Shown: in pieces, positions 10,985 to 21,257 of the stretch
How positions within the stretch are numbered: the first letter of the stretch is position 1
Layout: the number at the start of each line of letters is the position of its first letter
Assembly (NCBI RefSeq): GCF_030272615.1
Contig: NC_081411.1
Location: 187,245,449 to 187,309,448, forward strand
DNA: 64,000 nt
Reading direction: 5' to 3'
DNA from: Cryptomeria japonica
Lineage: Eukaryota; Streptophyta; Pinopsida; Cupressales; Cupressaceae
The notes under the pieces: model-generated
Databases searched by the model: none
The model's input: only the letters and a program-made list of their open reading frames with translations
Told to the model about the DNA's origin: nothing
Position numbers and translations under genes: made by a program

Positions 10985-13900
10985 ATGGTGCCTAAGATTC
11001 AGAAACCTGTTGTTGTTGAGAACATTGAGAAGCCCTCACTGAAATACTCACTACCTTCCAAAGTAGCATCTGAACCGGATGATAACACTGCATTTTCACT
11101 CATTCCGAATAGGGTTTTATTAGTTGAGGATGTCAGATTCTTCACTAAGTGTTGTGTTGAGGAACTAGGTCACACAAAGATCAAGGACACATATGATGAA
11201 TTGTGTACCAATGGAAAACTGGATAGCAAGTTTGAACATAGTAAAATCAAGGGATTGACTGAAGCCCTAACCTACCCGTGAGTCTTCAAACCCCAATAGG
11301 TTAAATTTGTTTTGAGCAGAGTTCATGATGACTTTATGTGGTTAGAGGAGCAACCATTCAAGATCACCAAGATAATCATCCACTTGATCACTGGTTACCC
11401 TATTTTTGACCATGCCCGAGCTCAGAAAATGATTTCACAGAAAGAATTGATCACTTTAACCAGAGTTGAATCTGATTGCAAAGGTTTGAAACTAAACAAT
11501 GTCACAGATGTAGAGCTGAAGTTTGCAATTAGAGTCATAGGTTATTGTTTCTTTCAATCGACAAGGGAAAATAGTGTACCCTGTGCTGTTGTTGACTTAG
11601 CCTATAAAATTATGAAGAAAGGTATGAAGATTGATCTATGCGAAGTGTTGTTGAAAAATCCGTTTGAAAATCTCAACACCATAAGGAAGCCAAAGAAGAA
11701 CAACTCGACAAACACATTGAAGTTTGGATCACTTTTGGTATGCATGTTTTTCTATTTTGAGAAATTCTTTCCATCAGTCGGTAATGTAGTTTGGGAGCTA
11801 CACTGACCAATAACCCATCAAATCAATGACTTCGTCAAACAGCTAGGTGATAAATTCAATGAGATTATGAATGATTATTTTAGCAAGTTTCAGGAAAAGA
11901 TGCATAACAGGTACAAGATACCACCCCAGTTAGTTGAGAAATACAAGGATAGTATATGTTTTGAAGTGGATACCGACTACTGCTATGTCAATGCGGTAGA
12001 ACCGAGAACTGGTATATGTTTTGAAATAGATGCTTTTCTTGCACTGCCAAGGCATGCTATCGAGATCAAATACAGTACATATGAAGAAGTTAAAGAAAAA
12101 GTCAAAATGAGCATTGTAGTACCAAAGGCTACTAGGAAAGCAACAAAAATGATCAAAGCATTAACGGAGAAATTGGAGAAGGTTCTTCCTCCACTACTGT
12201 CAAGAGCATTCAAGTCATTCCCGAGGAGGAATCTGAAGCCCAAGAAGCAGCCATTACTTTGAGCATCGAGTTGCCAAAAGGGAAAATTTTGAAAAGGAAG
12301 AAACAAGATACATCACAAGTATCACCGACTCCTCCAGTAAAATGCCCAAACACTAGATCATCTGCAGTGTCACCGAGCAAGAAACAAAAAAATGTTGTAG
12401 TTCCAAAGGTAACAAAAACTTATAAGAAGTCTACTCGAAGACTCATTTTGAATAAAGAGTCAAGTGAGACCGAATCTGAAGACGAAAATAAAAATCAGAT
12501 TGTCAAAAGCAAAAAGGAAGATGTACATAGTGTTGATAATTTTTGTGCCAATTTGAAACAATATGGTGGATTTGGAGCATTTAGGTATGTCAAATATGAC
12601 TCTCAGACAGAAGAAGAAAAGAGGCAAATAGAAGAGTCAGTTGTATGCACACTTCTTAAATTCTGATTGGTCCCATTGCAAGTAACTAATTCTCTTCCAA
12701 AATCATTGTACTTACACATTGATAACAGGTGGAAATATGCTATGGACTCGGAAAAGAAGATTAGAGAAAGAAGTCTGGTGCATCTCTTTCCAGACATGTC
12801 GGTAGATGAGATAAGTGAACATCTGAAAAACTACCACAAAAACTTCCTGGTCAAGCAAAGAGCCTTGAAACTGATGAATGGCCTTTACCTTGAAGTAGAG
12901 AAAGAGACAAAAGAAAAATGGCAAGAAATTTTTCGAATCAAGAGTACTGATGAGCAAGGTGAAGTTGAAATAGTAGATATCACTGAGAAAGATCCCCCTG
13001 AAACTATGCAACCTGATGAGGATGTCATGGATATCGAGGAACAGGAACAGGAAATGATAAAAGGGAATGCTTATGCCAAACTAGTATCAAGTGAGTCAGT
13101 TTTGGAACAAGTCAAGTCCTATCCTCCGGTAAGTCAACATGTTTCAATCGAGACACCTTAGGATACTAAACAAGGAAAAGAGGGTCACAAGTCTACAAAA
13201 GGAGAAGCTACTTCTCAAGCCACTAGGGAACAGACTTCTCAAGCCAATTCAAGTACTGACAATGTTACAACTGAGACCCCGAGCAAGGATTTACCGAAGG
13301 CTACATCTGAGGCTAAAGAAATTGACAAAAGTGTTGCCTCTACCAAGAAACCTACCAAGGGTGCACAAGCCTCCCAAGCCATTGTATTAGTTCAACCAGT
13401 GAAAGCCTCCTCCTCTAAAGAAAAGAAAATGAAAAAGAATAGTTTCAAGTTAGATTTGTCAAAACCAATTGTGTTGCCGAATGTAGACATATCCAAATTA
13501 AAAGGGCAAGCACTTATTGAATTCGGTGAACTATGCAAAGCCAAAGCCGAACAAGAAAAACAAATGGCTATTCAAAAGAAAAACAAAGTACTTCAGAAGG
13601 TCAAAGCACTCTTAACAGAAATGCTACCTGAAGCTACAGTAACAAAAGATGCAGCCATCCATATTCAACTGGATGAACTCCTCACTAAAATAGAAGCATT
13701 TGGAGTAGACACATCTGAATGCTTGAGCAAATTGAAGGACAAAGAGCTCACTGCAAAAATGATTGAAGAGGTGCAGAAAGCCATTGCTATCGATAAAGTA
13801 AAACTTGTCAAATTTATTGCTGAGTTGTCCCCTCAACTCAAACACATTCTTTCTTTATTTCAAAAACTCTGTACATTCTCTTTATTCATTAAAGATATCA

Positions 13901-14278
13901 AGAATAAAATAGAAGTGATTGAGAAAGAGATCACTGATCTCTCCCATAAATTGACCACTGAGCCAAATTCTATTCAGAATTTCTATACCAAGTTACAAAC
14001 GCTCATGGCTCAACAATTGGAACTTAGGAATGAAGAGCACAAAATAAGGATGGACATTATGACTCTTCAAACCTTATTTATTCCACACTTGTCCTCCGTC
14101 CAAGAATAGATCAACAAGGCTACCTCCTTATCCACTCAGCCAGAGGGAAGCACTTTAGATGTTCTGATTTCACTATTAGCTGATATTACAACTTAGAATT
14201 CACTCATGGATAATGTCAAGGATGCCCTCTCTGCTACTCTCATCGATGCAAGAACAAAGTATAAATCCATTTTTTGAC
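10985..14278 (+). pseudogene. ORF2 of element B: large conserved protein of unknown function
   Basis: I do not recognise this family. The ATG at 10985 opens a frame homologous to ORF2 of C and D, with an intended length near 1,097 residues. Shared motifs in order are RVHDDFMWL, VIGYCFF, KIDLCEV, FGSLLVCMF and KYKDSICF. After about residue 430 it becomes lysine- and glutamate-rich and low in complexity, and the last 240 residues look like long coiled coils (13399-14109). Stops occur near 11279, 11296, 11804, 12664, 13159, 14107 and 14194, and a frameshift lies near 12170-12262. It has no protease, reverse transcriptase, RNase H or integrase motif. It could be a capsid-like, envelope-like or captured host protein; none of these is shown. 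Confidence 0.72.
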
Positions 14279-14628
14279 CAGTTGCCTACACTGAATGGTA
14301 ACTAGTTTTGATGTTTGTCAAAAAGGGGGAGTACAGTGTATACACGAGGAGTATATCGAGAAGATCAGCATATTCGAGTATACAGATAATTTTGACAGGG
14401 GGAGCAGTGAACCGAGAAGTGAATACAAAATATTGATCACAATGCATGCATAATCAGAGTTATGTACAATATATTGATAAGGGGAGTATATCTGAGTATA
14501 CTATTTTATTGACAATTGTATATATTGTCAGTATAGTCAAATTTAGTAACTATATAGATTTTTTTTTGAGTTATGACTTTGAAAGAAGTTTTGTCAAACA
14601 TTTCAAAACTAATGTCAAAAGGGGAGAT
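14279..14628 (+). other. Element B 3' region with repeated polypurine tracts
   Basis: Purine tracts of the same type occur at 14319-14331 (CAAAAAGGGGGAG), about 14396-14404 (CAGGGGGAG), about 14478-14486 (AAGGGGAGT) and, next to the LTR, 14617-14628 (AAAAGGGGAGAT). Multiplied polypurine tracts before the 3' LTR are a known feature of Sirevirus copia elements. Confidence 0.65.
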
Positions 14629-15351
14629 TGTTACTATTTACTAAGTTGTCATTAGTTTTATGTCCAAAGTCATTCTATATACTCTAGTCGGTTATTACTA
14701 CCGAAATATTAAGTCGGTAAGCACAGAGCAGTCGATTATAGAAGAAAGGAGTCACAAAGTTTAGTATACACCAAGCTGTCTACCAAGTAATGTTCTATGA
14801 CTACCAAGCACCAAAGATGGTATATCTAGTTCATACACACTGAGTAAAACATGTTACCTGATTCATTGAACCTAGACACATATGGGAAATGTGTTACAAA
14901 GATCGAGGAACAAGAAACCGTTAACAAGGTAAAAGATTCTAACAAAGTCTATAAATTGTAAAGCCTTTAACCAGGTGCAACATTTAGAATAAGTGTTGTA
15001 AAATCCTTTAGCAAGGTAGATCTAAAGATCTTGATACTCCTAACAGGGTAAGCTATTAGAAATAGCTAAACATGTAGCTCTAACCAAGCAACCTTTATTA
15101 TTGCAGTAGTGAAGTTGTGGGTGTCATCCCCACCGTAGTTTTTCTCTCTAACCAAGAGTTTTTGTGTAACCAAAATATATGTGTTATGGAGTGAATCATG
15201 TATGATTGTTATTTATTTATTTTAGCATTATATTATGTTACAACAATTTTTGGTTTATGCTTAACAGTAAAGTTATTGTTGAAGAAAAGATTTGAAGTAC
15301 TGATTCACCCCTCCCCTCTTAGTACATTAGCTTTCCATATTGGGCCTAACA
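14629..15351 (+). repeat. Element B 3' LTR, 723 bp, internally deleted
   Basis: It matches the 5' LTR at both ends but lacks the segment equivalent to about 8143-8607. Both edges of the missing piece carry TTAACA in the 5' LTR, so a short-homology deletion after insertion is likely. Confidence 0.88.
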
Positions 15352-15356
15352 TTCTG

Positions 15357-15921
15357 TCCTATCTCAGAGAACTATGATGCATTCCATGCATAATAGGAGA
15401 TAAGCTCCATTTTCTAGTGGGAGTGGATCCTTGTCATCTTCATGCGGTATTGCACTAGCATGGCTTCCCTGTTTGAGCATGCATATCTTCAAACAGGCAC
15501 ATATGATCCGGTTGGGCACATTCACTGTTAGTCATCTCTTCATATGGTGACTACATCTTTATCCCGTGGGAGTCCTATTGTTTCACATCCACACAGCATA
15601 CCGGTGGCCTACACATACTTCACCTCTGGTGTTGATGTGATTTTTGTAACATTCTGCCTCTTCATCACAATGAACAACCCAATATTTTTCTCTTTTTGTT
15701 GGTTGGCAACAATGCACTGCCAACATGTCACTTACGAGTCTGTAGTCCTTATGTCTTCAACACAAGTTAACACTACACTAACTTCTGTATCAGTGACTTG
15801 CTAGGCTAGGTGACATCAAAGACATCACATCTGGTATGTATCAATGACAGTACTGCACATACATCTCCCATAGCGGTTGCCATCCTATAATGGTTGACAT
15901 CAATGAAACACAATGCCAACA
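15357..15921 (-). repeat. Element A 5' LTR, second part
   Basis: It continues the A LTR after element B and matches about 1826-2384. It ends in TGCCAACA at 15921, the same terminal form as the LTRs of C, D and E. The next bases belong to the chromovirus integrase. Confidence 0.85.
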
Positions 15922-15971
15922 AGCAACATTTGGAAGACATGAACAAGTATAAGGAGAAGGTAGATGAGAAG
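15922..15971 (+). pseudogene. Chromovirus (element H) integrase fragment, left piece
   Basis: Fifty bases between elements A and E translate in frame as KQHLEDMNKYKEKVDEK. Across the AGAAG duplication of E they continue into RRHKEY and VGDEVVVYLRKERFSVGTY at 47870. This is the start of the C-terminal domain of a Ty3/gypsy integrase. The rest of pol should lie to the left of element A, outside the window. Confidence 0.7.
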
Positions 15972-17392
15972 TGATGGTATGATGAAATCATAAGTATTCG
16001 GTAGAATACTAAGAGGGGGGGGGGTGAAATAGTAAAAAGAAAAACTGATACAAACTTTCCCAAACTCAAACTCAATCACACAAAGTAAACTTATCAATGA
16101 AATAACACTCTCTCATAAGAATACCGATTCACTATTACAACAACTTAACAGTAAACAATATTTAACTTGTAAACATCCAAATGCTTTATCATATGTTAAC
16201 ATACTTCATTTCTCAATGCTTCCAGTTATCATGCCTTATAAGAATAATTAAGTAGTTAATCAAATCAACCATCAGATCACAACCACAAAAACATTCACCA
16301 CATGACACAATTATTTTTGACGTGGAAACCCAAATAGGTAAAAACCACGGTGAGATGGGACTCACAAGATAATATCTGAACTCTTCCGATGTTCGCCCTG
16401 TTAGGAGCCAAGCCTGTTAAATCTTTTACAAAAGTCTTGTTAAGAACTGATCCTTTTGGGAATCACCCGATTAAGGGATTGACTACAAATGCCTTGTTAG
16501 AAGCAAATACCCTGTAAGGAGTAACCTCCATAGAGGATTTAAAAATCCAATCTAATGGACCACTTTGTTAGAGGATTTAATAAGTAACCAAACTTGTTAG
16601 AGCTTACCCAGTTAGGGGATTTTAATTCTACTGTAATTGTTAGAAAACAACAGGAGTTTGCTTGATCTGTCTGAATAGCACTACAATTTCTTGATCATAT
16701 CCATTTAAGCTTCTATCTGCCTTTACTCAAACTGCAAACTCATTATCCTGTTTGGCAACCACACACTCAACTGATTTCTGCCAACTCTTGCCAACACTAA
16801 ACAAAACAACTTCATCGACCTTAAAAACAAATCAATTAGGTTGGTAACACAACAAAAATCTAATTATCCCATCGAGATTACAAACAAGTCGGTACAAGTA
16901 TGACCGTTGGATTTCATAGCAATCTCTACACATCAATCAAGAAAACCTCAACCACTCCTTGATTACCGCTTCATCGAGCTCAGTAACTCATCACGCACTT
17001 TGCATTAGATGCAATACACTTTGCTCATTCCCTAGACAAACAAACGTGCCAAAACAATTGAACTTGTCTTCATATAATGACAGGTTACGTGTCACCATCA
17101 TTACCGCTCAACATCAGATCATAAACCAACATAACCAATTCAACAACCTTAATCGGTTAGGGTTTTAACAAAAACAACTGGTATGGTTTACTGGTTACAT
17201 TACATAGAAGGGTTTAACCTTTTACACCGGTTACCAGTTTAACTCACAAAATTACATACCAGTTTACAATATCCTTCACAAAGTTATTCTTCCTACCGGT
17301 TACAAGACAATATCAACAATATCATTACCAGTTAATTGACATCAATGATAATATAACATATCATTAATACAATCTTCATGCAAATGCCAACA
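15972..17392 (-). repeat. Element E 3' LTR, 1,421 bp
   Basis: It aligns throughout to 46420-47864. A run of ten G at 16015-16024 is the copia U5 signature; the partner LTR has eight. Repeated TTGTTAGA/CTTGTTAG phrases fill about 16390-16640. Confidence 0.92.
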
Positions 17393-17723
17393 ACATCCCC
17401 CTTTGGCATTGATGGCAATACAAATATCAACACCATTGCTTACTGCTATGATTGTGAATAGGAATCCTAGTTTATATTACCAATTATTTACATGCTCTCT
17501 CTATCTTCAGTTTGTCATTGGTTTTCCTTCTCATAATCACATAATTATTCTCCCCCATTGACAATAATTCCAAATTGAAAGTAAAACATGTAATGCCAAA
17601 TTTTCACTATGCATCAACAACATATGACAACTTGATGCTCCCCCTATGGAATACATCCACTTCTATACCAATCCTTGTAAAATTATGCAAGTGATTCAGG
17701 GACTGATGCAGTCAACATCATGC
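17393..17723 (-). other. Element E 3' region with polypurine tracts
   Basis: The minus strand has AAAGGGGGATGT touching the LTR (17393-17404), with further purine tracts at about 17550-17556 and 17640-17647. No gene is present. The same multiple-tract pattern occurs in A, B, C and D. Confidence 0.65.
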
Positions 17724-18198
17724 TCAACTAACCTCATGAAGAGGGACAACCCCTAACTGACTTCTAAGATATTCAAAAGTAGTCTTAGGTAGAGGTTTGG
17801 TAAAAATATCTGCAAGCTGCTCCTTGGTAGAAACATGCTCTAAGATAACATCTTTACTCTGAACTTTTTCCCTCAAGAAATGATACTTCAATTCAATGTG
17901 CTTAGTTCGTGCGTGCAAAACAAGATTCTTGGAAATATTTATGGCACTTTTATTATCACATAAAATATTTATAGTTTCTGAAATCTTCATCTTAAAACTA
18001 TCCAAAATGTGCCTCATCCAAATAGCATGTGTGCAATTCATATAAGTTGCAACATACTCAGCTTCATCAGTAGATTGTGAAGTACAACTCTAATTTTTAC
18101 TACATGAAAAAATCCTTCCTCCAAGAAAAAAATCTCCACCGGTTGTGCTTTTCCGATCATCAATATTTCTTGCCTAATTAGCATCTGTGTATACCTTT
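17724..18198 (-). pseudogene. Element E RNase H, C-terminal part
   Basis: The minus strand encodes the end of copia RNase H: YTDAN, DDRKSTTGG, STDEAEYVA, CDNKSAINI, RTKHIELKYHFLRE and EQLADIFTKPLP, ending LGVVPLHEVS at the TGA at 17724. These are the usual copia motifs, including the acidic residues of TDAN, AEAE-like DEAEY and CDN. Stops replace Trp after TDAN and another codon after SCSKN. It is severed from its upstream part (31126-31221) by element F. Confidence 0.88.
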
Positions 18199-18963
18199 TG
18201 TAGACACCTAAAATTGTCATGTCTAATTAAATAAATATTTTATTTATTTAATTACTTTAGCCTAAGTCTTCTATTAATTAAATAAATCTTTATTTATTTA
18301 ATTAATTCATTTATCCTCTTCTAGCCTTATTTCTCATTTAAATAAATACATTTATTTATTTAAACTATCCTTTTTTCTAAATTAAATAAATATCTTATTT
18401 ATTTAATTGATCCCACTTCTATTAATTAAATGAATCTTTATTTATTTAATTAATTCATTAGCTTTTTCTACCCATGACACATGTCATTCATCTCTTATTT
18501 CATACACTACCTACCCTCTTATTATTTTATTATTTTCTTTACCTACCCTCTAATCATAGCCGGCCTCCTTTTACACCTCTCAATCTTATCCCTCCATTTC
18601 ATATAGTGTCTTCTATATAAGAGGATACTTCCTTCATTATCAACCCCCCGTTGACTACTTGACTACACTACGCTTTTGAACACATGCGATCCTACTTGCA
18701 ACCACATTTCATTCTTTGTTGAGCTCTTGTGCACATAAAATCTGAGAGCAAATATATCAAGCAAGATCAATGGAGATAGGAAGAATGGAGATCCCAAACC
18801 CTATTGGACATGTGATGGTATAATCTTTGTGATTTCATTTGATTTGCATTGTCTTAGGTAATCTTCATATGTTATGGTGGATCTTTGTTGTTGTTAGGCT
18901 AGGGTTTTGTGGTTGAATTCATTTGGTCTTTCAATATTGTTGTATCCATTTTCACCATAAACA
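18199..18963 (+). repeat. Element F 5' LTR, 765 bp
   Basis: It is near identical to 30359-31125. Its first 270 bases hold several AT-rich palindromic blocks of the form AATTAAATAAAT...ATTTATTTAATT. A TATA box (CTATATAAG) lies at 18613-18621. Confidence 0.93.
18613..18621 (+). promoter_or_regulatory. TATA box of element F 5' LTR
   Basis: CTATATAAG in a GC-balanced context, repeated at 30775-30783 in the 3' LTR. Its place about 350 bp before the LTR end suits a retrotransposon promoter. Confidence 0.6.
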
Positions 18964-18966
18964 TTT

Positions 18967-18983
18967 TGGCACGCCCGGTGGGA
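18967..18983 (+). other. Element F primer-binding site
   Basis: TGGCACGCCCGGTGGGA lies three bases after the LTR end. Form and position are those of a gypsy primer site. I do not assign the tRNA. Confidence 0.7.
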
Positions 18984-19074
18984 CTCTTGTCCCTTTTGCA
19001 TTTAACATCCTTGTTGCAGATTTTGTGTTTTGAAGTTGCAAATCTGACATTTTTCGACAGCATTTTGATATTTT

Positions 19075-19380
19075 CATGTCTGTGTACTTTCTGATCGCAT
19101 TTTTGGCTTTCTGTCGTGTCTGTGCACTTCTAAATCATGTTTGTGGCTTTCTGCCACATTTGTGACATTTGGAACCGCGTCTGCGTCTGCGACACTATTT
19201 CATCTTTTTTTTTGCAGATTCTGAAAAATGCGTATGTGATCTCCAGTTGCATCTGTGGGGTTTGTAGGCGCATCTGCATCCAGAAGCCACGTCTGCGTTA
19301 CGGAGTCATGTCTGTGTCTCACAGAAGCGCGTCTGTGTCTCAAAGCCGCGTTTGTGTATTTTACCCGCATTTGTGCACAC
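19075..19380 (+). repeat. GCGTCTGTG motif cluster 1
   Basis: About ten degenerate copies of (C/G)CG(T/C)(C/A)TCTGTG-like words at irregular 15-35 bp spacing, for example GCGCGTCTGTGT at 19327-19338. The same word recurs in cluster 2, and in reverse complement at 29587-29835. Confidence 0.7.
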
Positions 19381-20585
19381 TGATTTCACTTTTAGGTTTT
19401 TTTTTTGTTTTTTTTTCATTGATTCAATTTTAATCATTTGGTTTTTCAGATCTAGTTTATTTTGAGCTAACATCTTTAGATCTAGCTAACAAAATTGGTG
19501 CATCTTGTCTTTAAAGAAAAATCGTTTTGTCAAAGGCCCCTATTTTCACAAAGTCTTTTGGATCTAAAATTTACCTGACTTGTGTGCTTGCAAGAAGGGT
19601 GATTATTTCAAACAATCCAAACTACTAATAAATCTTTGTTGCAGGTCCTTGGCAAGGGTTTTTGGATTCTTATTGTGTGTCTTGTTTTCATAGACTAGCA
19701 AACACTTCAATTGGTGAACTAAAATTGAATCATTGTCTTTTGTGTCTTGAGCAATAGGCTCTTTTTGTTTAATCTTTAGAGGGCCTGTCTTCCCATGTGG
19801 TCATTAGGACTACTAGTGAGAAGAGAACAACCCAAGTGGTAGCGAGGAAAACCCACCTCTTCCGAACCACTATAAACAACCGTATTCATGGTGAAAACTA
19901 TGGATAATGTGTGTTGATTAGTTCATACCGACACTATGTCTCCCCATAAACCCGTTTGATCAAATTTATTTGATCAGTTGTAGGGTGTAAGCCCTACTGG
20001 CTGGGAGCCTTCTGTATTTATAGAGCTGAAAGTGCTGCATGTATGGCCACATGGGTGCATGCCCTTACTAGCACCTTTTTGTTTTAGAAGCCAAAGTCTT
20101 TCTAGTTGTTGGGGTAGGAGGTCGGACCTCTGGTAGCGGCCCACACACATACGGTTCTTAGTAGAGATACAAAGTTCGCCACGGGGAGTTTTCATGGGGA
20201 CTGATGCTTGGCTGACCTGAGAAGTGAGTGCCAAGGGTGGAGCCAGTGAGGTCAAGCATCTAAGTATCCGCTCTGAATAGCATAGCCTCGGGGGTAAAAC
20301 CTCATGTGGGATCAACAACTATTGTCTTGGCCAGCCATAAGAATTGTGCTTGACTTATTTTGAACAATCAAACATTCAAGACCAAACATCAAAACATTGT
20401 GTCTTCAAGTGTATGCAAAACAATTTTTCATCAGACATCACACTTTCTTTGAGTCTAGACACTTGCAAACATTGAGTCCTCATCAACACTGTGTCCTCTT
20501 GTCACGAAAATCAGTCAAATAGTCAGATTTGGTCACAACAAAACAACTTTATAGATTAGAAAAAATTGCACAAATTTTGCAGAAA

Positions 20586-20775
20586 CGCATCTGTGTCTGA
20601 CATAATAGCGTCTGTGTCATATAACCGCATCTGTGAAGGGAAGAAATGCGTCTATGTTCTCAGAATCAACATTACATTGACAAAATCTCAGACACGCGTC
20701 TGTGTTAAACAAAACCACGTATGTGTCAGGAAATCGCATCTATGCAGTATATAGGCGCATTTGTGTTCAGAGTTG
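20586..20775 (+). repeat. GCGTCTGTG motif cluster 2
   Basis: Eight copies (for example ACGCATCTGTGTC, AGCGTCTGTGTC, ACGCGTCTGTGTT) spaced by about 20-30 bp, in the same orientation as cluster 1. Confidence 0.7.
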
Positions 20776-21257
20776 AAAAACTTTTACAATCCAGCAAACA
20801 AACACAGTCAGTTTCAGAATTCTTGAGCTTCCTAGGTTATTTCTCCATGTTTTCATCTAGCATTCAACCTATCTTTGGGTCTCACATAGTCCAGCATAGC
20901 TTTACACCTTACATTACATTCACGTTTGTCTAAACTTCAGTCAAAAGGTCACTTGCTTGCCCTCATCATACTTTGTCAACATACTACATAGAACAACAGT
21001 TTGCTAAGTGGTCCCTCATCAAGGTCTATCACCTTTGGGTCTCATTTGGTCTTACTTAGAGTCAAGGTCAACTTACCTCATCAAGAGAAATTATCCTCTC
21101 TTTGGAAGTCACACCTACTCTACTACATACATACTTGGTCTTATACTTTGGACATTGCAAGTACACCTCAAATTCATTTACATTCCATCCAACTCTTGGT
21201 CTTCCATACTCTTTCCATTTTCATCTAGTCTCACACATCTTGGTCAATACCTAGTTC

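Larger units (their letters stand above)
7848..15351 (+). mobile_element. Element B: two-ORF pol-less copia-like retrotransposon
   Basis: LTRs at 7848-9034 and 14629-15351 start TGTTACTATT and end CCTAACA. A tRNA-iMet primer site and a polypurine tract border the interior. The target duplication is TTCTA (7843-7847) against TTCTG (15352-15356), one change. The interior encodes ORF1 (coiled coil plus zinc knuckles) and ORF2 (a long unassigned protein), the same layout as elements C and D, and no protease, integrase or reverse transcriptase. I infer mobilisation in trans by a copia element. Confidence 0.9.
1..15921 (-). mobile_element. Element A: non-autonomous Ty1/copia, gag only (left end cut by window)
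   Basis: Two long direct repeats (1-2384 and 5909-7847 plus 15357-15921) flank a 3.5 kb interior. The interior reads on the minus strand from a tRNA-iMet primer site at 5896-5908 to a polypurine tract at 2385-2398. It holds a decayed copia gag and no protease, integrase or reverse transcriptase that I can find. The left LTR lacks only about its first five bases, which lie outside the window. The right LTR is split by element B. The right end abuts chromovirus integrase coding sequence, so A inserted into element H. The left target duplication is outside the window, so insertion cannot be proved on that side. Confidence 0.88.
18984..21257 (+). other. Element F 5' leader, no gene
   Basis: This is 2.3 kb without a convincing protein. 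It contains two clusters of a degenerate GCGTCTGTG motif (19075-19380 and 20586-20775). Between them lies a block richer in GC at about 19795-20320, with phrases such as GGTCGGACCTCTGG and CTCGGGGGTAAAACC. Long leaders are usual in Tat/Ogre elements. Confidence 0.6.

Noticed and set aside
19974-20318. 114-codon minus-strand frame in the F leader
   Set aside because: No domain, atypical composition, and it lies in a leader where the sense strand is the expected template; probably chance.
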